Positions 1 through 11,374 of a stretch of DNA of 64,000 bases are shown here, piece by piece. The translations under genes were made by a program, and so were the position numbers. Origin of the DNA: Stercorarius parasiticus. Taxonomy: Eukaryota > Chordata > Aves > Charadriiformes > Stercorariidae. The notes beneath the pieces are model-generated. The model did not search any database, was not told the origin of the DNA, and saw only the letters and a list, made by a program, of their open reading frames with translations. The stretch's first letter is position 1; the number at the start of each line of letters is the position of its first letter. The stretch lies in NCBI GenBank assembly GCA_013396915.1, contig VWZL01000018.1, positions 367,311 to 431,310 on the forward strand, given 5' to 3'.

Positions 1-1418
1 ATAACTGCTGTCATAGAATAATAGTTGATAAGTAGCAAAATGAAAATATTTTGTCCACCTCTTAGCAGGTTCTTTGGCTTCCTGTCAATTTAGGATGAAA
101 ACCATTTTGGTACAGGTTCAAAAGGAAGTTTAAGCTCAGTGAAGTGTAAGTATGAGTTGTGATTTCATGTAATGTGTACTGTCAGTTTTTATTGGAATGG
201 AATTTTTGTTGAATATGAGTCAGCATGTAGGAAGAAGGACCTTCTTCCAAACACGGCAGCACAACTGAGTTGTCCTTCACCTTCCATTTTATTAAAACAT
301 CATACATGTCCCAGTGAATGGCTGGAATGCCAATTCTGCAGATGATATTTTCATCAATTAAGTGTAATTTTTCTTCCTTATATGTACTTTATATCTTTTA
401 CATTTTACTCCTGCAGTCATATTTCAGCATGAAAAACAGTTGTTGATTGAATATTCTTCAATAAAAATAATAATTCTAATACTAAATTATCCTAAAGCCA
501 AGCCACTATAAAGAAAAAAAAAAACTTTCATCTGAACTAACTAATATCAGAGAAGGGCTATTCACTGGAGCAGGGAAAACGCAATAAGCACTATTGTTTC
601 CATTACGGAAAAAAATGAAGATGACTATTTCAATGGAATCATAAATGAAGAGTAATGAGAATACTGTTAGCCATAAAAGTGTCCTATTACTGATGACATT
701 TCAGGCAGGATAGGATATTTAAAGATGAACTTGCAAAACCCCAAGTTTTCTTTTCGAACTACAACCATTAGCACAATCATAGCTAATTGAGAGTTGCATT
801 GAGCACATCATAGCACATTGAGAGTTCTGAACAAGGAGTTAAAACTAAAATTGTTATGGCACACTGCAGTTAAAAACTATTACAGTTTTTTCATGACTTA
901 TACTGAAAATAGCATCTTTAAATAAATACAGTTTCTACTTATTTTCTGAAAGATGCATTTGATTGTAGAAGTGACTGGTTTGTACGAAAATTGAAAGCAA
1001 GCGTTCAGATAATAAAGTACTTATTTTAAATGTTTCTGTGGATAATTTAGTGCAAACTTCATAACATCATTTTTTAATTAATAAATTTATTGTTCTTTTC
1101 CACTAGAAATTATGAATTTCTGTGCCTGAACCAGATGACTTGTTCCCGTTGCAAGAGTTACTGAGAATGACTTCATTTATAATTGTAATACAAAAAATAA
1201 TATATTAAAAAGGCAAGATAAGCTGCCATCTGGTCCAATCAATAATACAATCTCCCCTTCCCTAATATATACTTCAAAAGTAGAAACAAAAGACCATTTG
1301 TCTGGATTTGAGCATGCTCAACTTAACTTTGTATATTGCAAACACAAACTAAAAAAGGCAAAAGAAAAATCTAAACTTTAGAACGCAAATATTTAAAGCT
1401 GTTAAAGGAATAGCTCAG

Positions 1419-1473
1419 GAAGGAAAGAAATATCTCCGTGAAAGAAAGAAATATCTCCATGAAGGAAAGAAAT
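1419..1473 (+). repeat. Short 21-bp tandem repeat
   Basis: Two full units and one partial unit of period 21 run from 1419 (GAAGGAAAGAAATATCTCC followed by GT), 1440 and 1461. They differ by single substitutions (CCGT versus CCAT, GAAGG versus GAAAG). This is a simple local tandem duplication with no evident function. Confidence 0.8.
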
Positions 1474-4400
1474 CATATGCCATTTAAAAGGAGAAATATA
1501 TTTATATTTGGACAGGAAGGGGAAAATCAACATTGCAACCCAAACTGCTTTTAAATCTCCTGCTTACATGTGCATATAATAAAATAAAATGCCTAGTTCA
1601 ACAGCCACAACTCCTCAGGGGCACTGGTGCATTTCTTTAGCTGCAAATTTATTGAACTTTCTAATGAGAGGCCAATCTCAAAGGAAAACAAGAAGCATTC
1701 AGATTATGAGGAAAAAATTTTGAAGATGTATGGATTTATGGAGTTTCATTGATTAGACTACATAAGCAGAATGTTAGTTGGTTTTCACTTCCTTTTAAAA
1801 AAAAATAAATCCATCATAGGAAGCCATTCATTTTCATTCTGCAGTGAAAAAGTCTGATTTTCTGAGTTAATGGCAGCCAAAGAAAATTCCTTATCATGAT
1901 ATGATTTCAAGGGACTGCAGTGTTGGTCTGCCACAAAGAGCAGGTTGCAGCTACTTCATTATGTCCCTGTTCCTATGCTGCACTGTCATTCCAAATTCTA
2001 TTTGAAGAAGATAATGTGTAATACTGCCTTGCAAACCTAAAGCACAGAGTTGGCTTGGCAAGATGATTTTTTGTTGCTTAAATATTTTCCCTCTTTAACT
2101 ATAAAGGCAGTTTTAGAGAAATGTAGATAAACACCCACCTAACATCTGGAAAACCTTTATCCCCAGTAAGGCCTTGCAATAATTGCCATTACTGAAGGAA
2201 CAACTAGTGACATGACACATCCTTTAGCTTCAACCACTTTTTTTACAGATCTCAAACAGGTATCGTCCTGTAATTTGAGCAGCCCAGTTCTCACATTAAA
2301 ACTCTTCACTTTGCAGTATTGAATTAATCTCTTGTGTTTTGGTAAAGGGGAACTGTTTCTAAAAGTTAATCACGTCTTCAGGCTGTGAAATTTTATGAAC
2401 TTTTTTCCCCTGACACTGAAATTTGGCTGGAATATTCATGAGCATTTTCATAATTTCATTTGAGCAGTGCATTTGGTATTTTTGCTGTTTGACATTATGG
2501 AGTTGGTTTTGTTTTGTTTTTTTTTTTTAATCAGTGTGAAGACACAGGAATTTCCCCCAGTGAAAATGCTGGCATTTACTGAGATAAACTATTTTTTTAA
2601 TAGTAGCCTGCTTGTTTCTTAAAGCAAAAGAGAAGAGATTTTTGTACTTTTGTGCAGTTGTGAGTGAAAGTAAGCAATAAGTACTAGATGCCAGAAAAGA
2701 AGTTTGACCTCAGTGAATATTGATATTAGCCTTTTTAAAATATGATGAGAACAACAGACGAAATTAAACTTGACTGTGTATGTATTGTATGTGTAGGCAT
2801 ACTTAGAGTGTTTGAACTGTGGCTACATCATTCTTTTTTCTGGGTTTTTCATTTGGTTTGGCTTGTTTTTTGGTGTTTTTTTTCAATTTTAAACATGATT
2901 GAAACTCTGTCTGTCTTTGATTACTTTCTGTGAGGAAAATAGCTTACTCATTATGTCTATTGGAACTCAACAAGAAGTGTTGCTTGCACAAAGTTCCTGC
3001 AAATGATGAAGAGCAGTCTTGTTCAATGCAGCGTTTGAGCTGTAATATTTGGTAATATTTGGTCAATAGGAGGGATACTCTAGAACCAAAACCTGGCCTT
3101 TCTGAAGGTTGCCTGACCCTTAGGAAAGGCAGCTTTTCCAGATGACCACAGCTTTTCCTCAAGAGTGTCCCAGTCACCTCTCTGAGAGTTTCTTCCTTCT
3201 GTCAGTCAGCAGTTCTTGGCTGCACATGTCCTAATGATTTCTGAACTCCACAGTGTTTGGATTCCCCTACCCATTTTTCAAGCTTTTGCCATTCAGCTTA
3301 TTTGCGTTATTCTTCCTCTGTGTAAGTCAAGAGCTCCTGCCAGTTTTGAAACCAAGTCCTGGCTTTTCCCACCTCCCAGTATAAGCACATATTTAATTCC
3401 CTAAGCAGTTGGAGCAGCTTTGGAACAAATATGTCAGAGTGACTGTAGGATAAGACACTTAGTAATGAATCGACATTTTAAAAGCATTTAAATTAATTTG
3501 CTTATTTCAAGCTATCACAAATCAAATATGTCCTTAGCTTATCAGAAGGAAAGGGTCTTCATTAGAACAGTATTGGTACAGGAAAGCAACGTAAGACGAA
3601 AGAAGTTATCAGATATAGATAAAGCATTTCAGTATTGTAATGTTATTAGTTAGTTTAATTATTTTTTTTATCTCTGAAAGAAGACGGTGGAGTGGGAAGT
3701 GAAAATGATAATTATAAAATTGTTACCAATTTGTTGCATCCAAGTTTCAGATTAGCTTGCTTGAATTCCCATCAATTTGAGAGACAATCTCATCGAGTGC
3801 TATAGTCTAATTTTTAGTCTAACAAGCAGATTATTATTAATCCAGTTACAATAAAGTTAAGACTTGTAGTTCAGTTAAGTATAGTCAGTTAAAATGAGAT
3901 AAATACAAAATTTCCAAGGATCTACCCCTTTTTCTGATGTTCTCCTTACTCTTCCCTTGCCCTTTGGGCTGACAATGCTCAGTCTGGAGGACTGAAGAAG
4001 GGCTGCAGGCCAAGAATACTTGCTTTGTGATTTTTCCCAGGGACGAAACTGAGATTCACCAGCCTGTAGGTGTCATGGATCTTTAGGCCATTTTTGAAGG
4101 TGGTTGCAACATGTGACTTTCTCTCATCCTTTCTGTGGATCTGTATCCCTGGCTATAGTGGCCAGGCCCAGGCATGGCTCCCTTGCTTCAAGCACACTGG
4201 GCAGCTTCCAGCTCCCACAGTTACCCCAGGGCATTTCATGCACTGCAGGGCAGGGCAGCAGTTCAGCTGCAGAATTGCAGGCAGGCTGCAGCAAAGCCTG
4301 CCTACCAAGGGCAGAGGCAAGAGAGGGAAGAGATGCTGAGGAAAAGAGTGCTGCTTTGTTGTACTGACATGGGGAAGTAGCTAGGCAATGGGTAGGCAAA

Positions 4401-6604
4401 ATGCTCAGTTAAACATTTGGCCAAAACTGGGTGAAGTAACTGTTCAAGTCTGAGTTAGATGTGGCTTTCGGTAGGTATAGGAACACTTCAGTTTAATCAA
4501 GAACACTAGTATGTTGTTTGTAGGTATTCAGGTGGTTTCTCTAGCCAGTGGATTACTTGAATTGTCCTGTTGTGGTGGGATACCTGACATTGTTTAAGGA
4601 CTGTGGCTTCTGGCCAGAAACTGTCCATGGGGAACTGTCAGAGATTCTGCTTGTGAGACATTCAGAGGTTTTTAACCCATTTTTAAAGCTACCTTTAGCT
4701 ATCGTTATTGTCTTTTACTTTAAATAATTCTGTCCCAAATCTGTAGCACTTCATGGGTTTCTAGAGAGAAGTAATTTTCCTATTGGCCTTGATTTTGTTA
4801 AGCTCCTTTAGGTTTTTTTGGTTTGTTTTTGTTTTTGTTTTTTGTTTTTTTTTTTTTTTCATGAAAACTCTGCAATTCCATTCGTATATTACTGGCTTTT
4901 CTGGGCTCTTACTTGAGTTCAAATGCATTGGACAGATTGACCAACACTGTACAGAATATTCTAGTCAAAGCACTGGTGAAAGATCGCCTGTGTTTTGTAT
5001 AAAGACATTTATTCTTTTTTCTCCTTTCTTTCTTTGCTGGGATGCTCCGTTCTTTCTTTAAGGTAAGGTCTCTAATAAAAACTTCAGATAAGATGAAAAC
5101 TGATAGTACGGTAGAAGGAAATTGCAAATGGATGATGATTTAGAGTACTGTGAGGATACATCCAAGTAGAATAATCTGTTATTCCTTTGTACACAGAGCA
5201 AATGACACATTTACATTTCTGTTACAAACCATTACTAAAATGTGGCTTAACACACTTAGAGATATTCACTAAGTTTTTGGGCAGTTCACATCAGAAGAAG
5301 AAAGCTAAGAATAATCTGTATTGGGATAGCTGGTTTCTGCTTAATGGTCTGAGTTTGTATCTCTGCTTTTGTGTACCCATCTCATTTCTGCCAATTTTCC
5401 GATTATGTATCAAAATAAGTAATGTGATTATTGAATTAACTATCTGCTGGTATATAGTGGCATGATGCCAAACCAACAGCTTTGCATAAGTGGATCTCAA
5501 TAGATTGTAGATCTCACAAGACAGTTTGTAGTGTATCAAAATAATATATATCAGCTTGGGATAAGATCAATAATTTCAGCAAAATGTTGAACATATTCTT
5601 TACTTTCCACTTAAATATTCAGTAGTGTCTGAATAATTACATCTTAAACTCCTGTTGGCTGAGTATAGGAGGAAGTGGAAAGGTTTAAATTCTGTTTTCT
5701 TTAGTCTTGCTCTTTTCTCAGGAATTCCCAGACTACTTGAGCTGAACGTATGAGGACTGTAGAAGGCTATATTTAGTTAAGGAGAGTCACGCAATACAAT
5801 AAGGGTTTTTTTACATGACTGAACAATATACTTATTCAAGTCTTGGTCCTGTCTCTATTAGGTATTTTTGTTTCAATTTGGTGGTTTTGGGATTCTTTCA
5901 ATAAAATATGGACATTTCCATCTCTGTAAGTAGTGTCATTTCCTTTGCAAAAAGGAATCAGGAGCTTTTGCAATCCATGTCAATCTGTTCTGTGAACATA
6001 GGAATGTTAAAATGTAGCATCTCTTATTTGTTAATACTTTGTTGCTTTTTGTAATTTGGCAGATAAAAGTGTACATGGATGAACGCTAGTTACTCTAGAA
6101 GCCTGTGTTGTACAACTCAGTTTAAAAGAACTTCAGTATCACTGACTGTAGAAAATGAAGCAGCTGCAATAGGCGAATATCTATTTGAAGATAAATTGGG
6201 ACCAAAGAATCAAACAGATTTCTTAGGACATGTTAGAAAAGTCTACAAGTGGAGAATTTAGAAGTAATGAAGCCTTGAAGTAATATCTGAAGAAATTCTT
6301 CAGAATTTTTCCTAACCAAGTGACAGCAACCTGAAACCTGTTCTTGTTCACGAGTTACTCACCTTTAACAGGTTGAAAATTTCTGTCCCAAGAATACTTA
6401 GAAAACGAGCATTAGGTGTGGTAAACTGTCAAGTGAAAGTCACTTGAAAAGTGGAAGAAAGGAAGTCACACTTATTTAGGCTATAGAAAGAAAAAATATT
6501 TCATACTCTCATTGTCTTCAAATATCTATGAAACTGAAAGACAGATTTTTATTCGTGTATTTGTCAGGGAATTAATTGAGGTTTGTGAATGGGTTGTGTT
6601 GGGT

Positions 6605-6665
6605 TTGTTGGGTTTTTTTTTATGTGTGGTTGGTTTTTTTAAAATAAAAAACCAAAACCCAACAA
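6605..6665. repeat. Nested inverted repeat (hairpin-forming)
   Basis: The 12-base arms 6605-6616 (TTGTTGGGTTTT) and 6654-6665 (AAAACCCAACAA) are perfect reverse complements. Directly inside them, 6632-6639 (GGTTTTTT) pairs with 6646-6653 (AAAAAACC). The 3' arms are contiguous, and the 5' arms are separated by a 15-base bulge. It may simply be two opposed simple repeats. A role in RNA or DNA structure is inference only. Confidence 0.7.
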
Positions 6666-8789
6666 TTAAGTCCAGGTTGATTTCAAAGTTCATTTAGCAG
6701 CCATGTAAATTAATCCGTTAATGAAAACCCATGTGACAGCAACAGCAGCTGGTGGAACACCCCTTCCCTCTCATCCTACGTAGAGAGTATCAAAGAAAGT
6801 AGTTAGGGGTGTTTATTTGGAGTTGTCCTGGCTTCTGTGAGAATGCTGTATTAGCTTTCAGCTTGCTGGATGGGGTTTTGGATGTTTATTAAAATAGCTG
6901 TTGGTATCAGTGATGAACAGGTAAAAATATACTGATCTTCACATTAACTTATTTTGCATAGGTGAATTCCCTGCATCTTTGAATATACATAAGAAATTGT
7001 GATACGCAAAAAGACTGCATATGAATGCAGTGTTTCTTAAAATATCCAGTTTTTATAACTAGAGTAAAATTAATGACGTTAAAGACACAAATTGGGACCA
7101 AGTAACAGTGCCAAGCACATGTTATTTCTTCTAACCTGGAGATTTTGTCTGGAAGGGTAAGAATCTTCTTATGTAAGTAGAGGACACACTAAACAACTTC
7201 AAATAGAAAATTGCAATAGCTATTAAAAAATGGAGGTAATAGTTCAAAAAACTGGTTTGAGGTTATATTTAAAAAAAAATCTTAGTTGTTAAGAATTTCA
7301 GTAAGGTGTATGTTCTTTGTTTTGTTTTGTTTTTGTTTTTTTCTAAAAGGGTAAATAAATCAGTCAAAGCTAAAAATAGCAATTAATTTAATTGTTCAAT
7401 AGCCAGTATTTGTAACACAAAACTTTATGAAGAATTTTTACACATCTGAATCTTGTGTCTAAGGGGCTTTGAAATAATGATACTCATCTGTGTTTAGAAA
7501 CTCATTTTGTTTCTATTAAGCACCTGAAGAGCTAAGAAATGCTAATGAAACCTGTTAATTGGAAATTAAGAATGAGCATACTTATCAAAACTTGGATTTA
7601 TTTTTTTTTCCTTTTTCTCAAAAATGGGAATAAATTGTTAAAAGAAATGTTAATTACTGATTTTCAACAAATGTCCTTCAGTGATAGGTCACAAAATTTA
7701 TAAGTGATCAGAACTATGCAAAGCAGCAGCAATAAATGCAATGGCAGATTTGCTGTTATTTGAATAATATTCCAGATTAGTACTGTTGGGGATGAAGGGG
7801 GAGTTTGCTGCTACCCACAAAAAGTAATGGCATTCTGTTAATTTTTTTTTTTTACAGGTTCTTGGTTGTTTATTTGTTTTGTTTTGTTTTTTTTTTAAGT
7901 GGTGTTTTCTAGTGAAGAATATTTCTAAAAAAATATGTTGCCCAGCAGATACTTTTCTACTAAATAATGATCCAGGGAAAGTAATCCATCAGTTCTGCTC
8001 TGACTCAGCCTTACACATAATCAGATGAACTGTAGGTATTTATGAGAATGTCTTGCATATCCTTTTCAAAGGCCATGATGTTACTTGAGTTCCAGTCCTT
8101 TGCGAATTGCAGTTATTAATGTTTCCTTCATGACACTTCAGAACGTAGAACACAAGCTATTTCGGTTAATACTGTAGCTCCATTCACTTAGTTAATTATT
8201 ATTTGTAATTTACCCTCACAAATGTCAGCCAAGCATACAGGAACACACACTCTTTCCTGGAAATTTTAGAAACTCAGATTTAAGTTGTGTGTGGTACACA
8301 ATAAAGAATATAACTGTTGCAGCTGGTTAGATTGTAAGCATGATTCATCTGGAATATAAAGTAAAATCATGTTCTGTACCAGTTTAGTTGCAGCTGTTGC
8401 TAATTCTTTTGCCAGCTGTGTATCATTTGCAGCGTAATTGAGGGTATGCTTTTCACACTCTGTATGCTGTTACTTACCTGAGCCACAGATTTGAAGTTCA
8501 GACTACCTTTGAATATGCACAACTGTGTATCATATCTTAGAAAATGGAGTATAAGGGGGGATAATAAGATGGTTTAATTGCATTCATTATCCTTATCATA
8601 GTTCGTCTCTGGGGAAAAAGCTACTCTGAATTTTCTGGATTGGCTTCAAGATACAAATGTAGGTGGTTTTTTGGGGGTTTGTGTTTAGTGGTATAATACT
8701 TACACTTACCAAGTAGATATTGGTGTGTTCGGAACTAGAAAAGAAAAATTGCTTAACTGATGAAGTTAAGCAAATCAAGAATTCCAGCC

Positions 8790-11374
8790 ATTCTAGACAT
8801 AAGTCAGCTTCATCAGGGGCCCAACTTAAATACCTCTATACAAACGCACCTAGCAGGGGGAGTAAACAAGAGTTAGAGATGTGTGCGTACCTGCAGAGCT
8901 ATGATCTTATTGGTATCACAGAGATGTGGTGGGATAGCTCCTATGATTGGAGTGGTGGAATGGAAGGATTACAGGCTCTTGAGGAAGGACAGGCAGGGAA
9001 GATGGAGTGTTGGCTTCTATGCCGATGACCAGCTGGAGTGCAAGGAGGTCTGCCTGGGGATGGATGAGGAGCTGACCAAGAGTTTATGGGTCAGGATTAA
9101 AGGGAGGTCAGGGACGGGCGATATTACAGTGGGGATCTGCTACAGGCAACCCAACCTGAGCACATAAGCCCTCTATAGGCAGGTAGGAGCAGCCTCGTGT
9201 TCACAGACCCTGGTCCTCGTGGGGGACTTCAGTCACCCTGATATCTGTTGGAAGGACAATGCAGCAGGGCATAAGCAATCCAGGAGGTTCCTGGAATACA
9301 TCAATGATAGACTCCTTCTCCAAGTGATAAAGGAGCCGATGAGGAAAGGTGCCATACTGGATCTTGTTCTCGCCAACAAGGAGGGGCTGATGGGGAATAT
9401 GCATCTCAAGGGTAGCCTTGGCTTCAGTGACCTTGAGATGGTGGAGTTAAAGATCCCTAGGACAACAAGGAGGGTGCACAGTAAATTTACTACCCTGGAC
9501 TTCAGGAGAGAAGACTTTGGCCTTTTTAGGGATCTGCTTGGTAGAGTACCATGTAATAAAGCCCTGGAGGGAAGAGGGGCCCAAGAAAGCTGGCTAATAT
9601 TCCAGGATCACCTCCTGCAAGCTCAAGAGCAATGTGTCCCAAAAAGAGGAAGTCAGGTAAAAACACCAGGAGGCCTGCATGGATGCATAAGGACTTCCTG
9701 GAGAAGGAAAAAGGAAGCCTACAGAAGATGGAAGCAAGGATGGGTAGCCTGGGAGGAATACAGAGAAATTATCTGAGCAGCCAGGGATCAGGTTAGAAAA
9801 GCTAATGCCCTGATAGAATTAAATCTGGCCAGGGACATCAGGGGCAACAAGAAAAGCTTCTATAGGTACATCAATGATAAAAGGAAGGCTAGGAAAAGTA
9901 TGGGCCCTCTCCAGAAGGAGATGGGAGACCTGGTTACCCAGGATACAGAGAAGGGTGAAATTCTCAATGACTTTTTTGCCTCAGTCTTCACTGGCAAGTG
10001 CTCTAGCCACACCACCCAAGTTGGAGAAGGCAAAGGCAGGGACTAGGAGAACGAAGAACTGCCCACTGTAGGAGAACATTGGGTTTGAGACCATCTAAGG
10101 AACCTGAAAGTGCACAAGTCCATGGGATCTGATGAGATTCATCCACAGGTCCTGAGGGAACTGGTGATGAAGTTGCTAAGCCACTATCTATCATATTTGA
10201 GAAGTTGTGTCAACACAGTGAAGTTCCCAATGACAAGAAAAGGGGAAATATAATGCCCATTTTTAAAAAGGAGAAAAAAAAAACCAAAAAAAAAAGGAAG
10301 ACCTGGGGAATACAGGCCAGTCAGTCTCACCTCTGTGCCTGGCAAGATCATGGAACAGATCCTGCTGGAAACTGTACTAAGGCACATAGAAAATAAAAAG
10401 GTTATTGGCAACAGCCAACATGGCAAAATTTGCTAAAGGCAAATTGTGCCTGCCAAATTTGGTGGTCTTCTACAATGGAGTTACAGGGTTGGTGGATAAG
10501 GGAAGAGAACTGACATCATCTACTTGTACCTGTGCAAAATATTTGACACTGTCCTGCATGACATCCTTGTCCCTAAATTAGAGAGGCATGGATTTGACAT
10601 AAGGAATTGGTGCATAAGGAATTCTCTGGGTGGTTATACTCAAAGTGTTGTGGTCAACGGCTCAATGTCTAAGTGGCAAGCAGTGACAAGTTGTGTTCCT
10701 CAGGGGTTGGTACTGGGACTGGTACTATTTAACATCTATGTTGGTGACATGGGCAGTGGGATTCAGTGCACCCTCAGCAAGTTTGACAATGACACCAAGC
10801 TGTGTGGAGTGGTCGACATGCTGGAGGGAAGGGATGCCATGCAGAGGGACCGGGACAGGCTAGAGAGGTGGGCCTGTGCGAATCTCATGAAGTTCAGCAA
10901 GGCCAAGTGCAAGGTCCTGCACCTGGGTCAGAGCAATCCCATGCACAGATACAGGCTGGGCGGAGAATGGATTGAGAGCAGCCCTGTCGAGAAGGACTTG
11001 GGGGTTTTGGTTGATGAGAAGCTCAACATGAGCTTGGCAATTTGTGCTTGCAGCCCAGAAGGCCAACTATATCCTGGTCTGCATCAAAAGAAGTATGGCC
11101 AGCAGGTCAAGGGAGGTGATTCTGCCCCTCTACTCCACTCTTGTCAGACCCTATCTGGAGTATTGCATCCAGGTCTGGAGCCCTCAGCACAGGAAAGACA
11201 TGGACCTGTTGAAGCGGATCCAGCGGAGGGCCATGAAGATGATCAGAGTTCTGAAGCACCTATGCTATGAGGACAGGCTGAGAGAGCTGGGGTTGTTCAG
11301 CCTGGAGAAGAGAAGCCTCAATGTAACTAGATGATCTTTAAGGTCCCTTTAAACCCAAACTGTTCTATGATTCT
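8790..11374 (+). mobile_element. CR1 LINE retrotransposon copy 1 (longest, decayed)
   Basis: This is a CR1-family non-LTR retrotransposon, which moves by target-primed reverse transcription. Recognisable ORF2 protein runs from an apurinic/apyrimidinic-type endonuclease region (ITEMWWDSS near 8915-8945; MGDFSHPDICWKDN from 9219) through a reverse transcriptase region (NYRPVSL-like text near 10310, VPQGLVLG near 10700). The copy ends in a CR1 tail, TTCTATGATTCT, at about 11363-11374. The 5' end is truncated: sequence upstream of about 8790 has no CR1 character. Near the 3' end about 300 bp is missing: the text jumps from the LFSLEKR segment (ending about 11319) to the terminal ACTAGATGATC... 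tail. An oligo-A expansion lies at about 10269-10295. The element is dead and carries no visible target-site duplication, as expected for CR1. Confidence 0.93.
8820..11334 (+). pseudogene. CR1 ORF2 (endonuclease-reverse transcriptase) pseudogene
   Basis: ORF2 of CR1 encodes the endonuclease and reverse transcriptase that carry out retrotransposition in the nucleus. Here it is read in pieces. An N-terminal endonuclease piece ends near 8960, where the frame shifts to the frame of 8883-9167. A long open piece spans 9219-9773 and ends in a TGA at 9774-9776, after which homologous protein continues in the same frame. The region 10080-10500 is heavily disrupted around the A-rich run. The reverse transcriptase core 10524 to about 11040 is open, then shifts to the frame of 11044-11334. 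The catalytic box, normally F-A-D-D followed by TKL, reads F-D-N-D at 10782-10793, so the first catalytic aspartate position is asparagine. The C-terminal LRGDL segment is lost in the internal deletion. No function is possible. Confidence 0.9.

Larger units (their letters stand above)
1..8789. other. AT-rich unique noncoding stretch
   Basis: No gene is supported. All open frames are short (longest about 90 codons), overlap one another on both strands and lack recognisable domains. The stretch contains T-rich or G/T-rich tracts near 2505-2530, 2840-2890, 4810-4860, 7315-7345 and 7865-7895, a short 21-bp tandem repeat at 1419-1473, a nested hairpin at 6605-6665, and a modestly GC-rich patch at about 4140-4335 with many CTGCAG-like words. 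It is typical avian intergenic or intronic DNA. Short conserved noncoding elements could be present but cannot be seen without alignment. Confidence 0.75.

Noticed and set aside
781..835. Repeated ATTGAGAGTT / AGCACAT words
   Set aside because: A small local duplication with no further structure.
1419..1473. Direct repeats considered as a CRISPR-like array
   Set aside because: Head-to-tail 21-bp tandem units without spacers in an animal genome; a simple tandem duplication.
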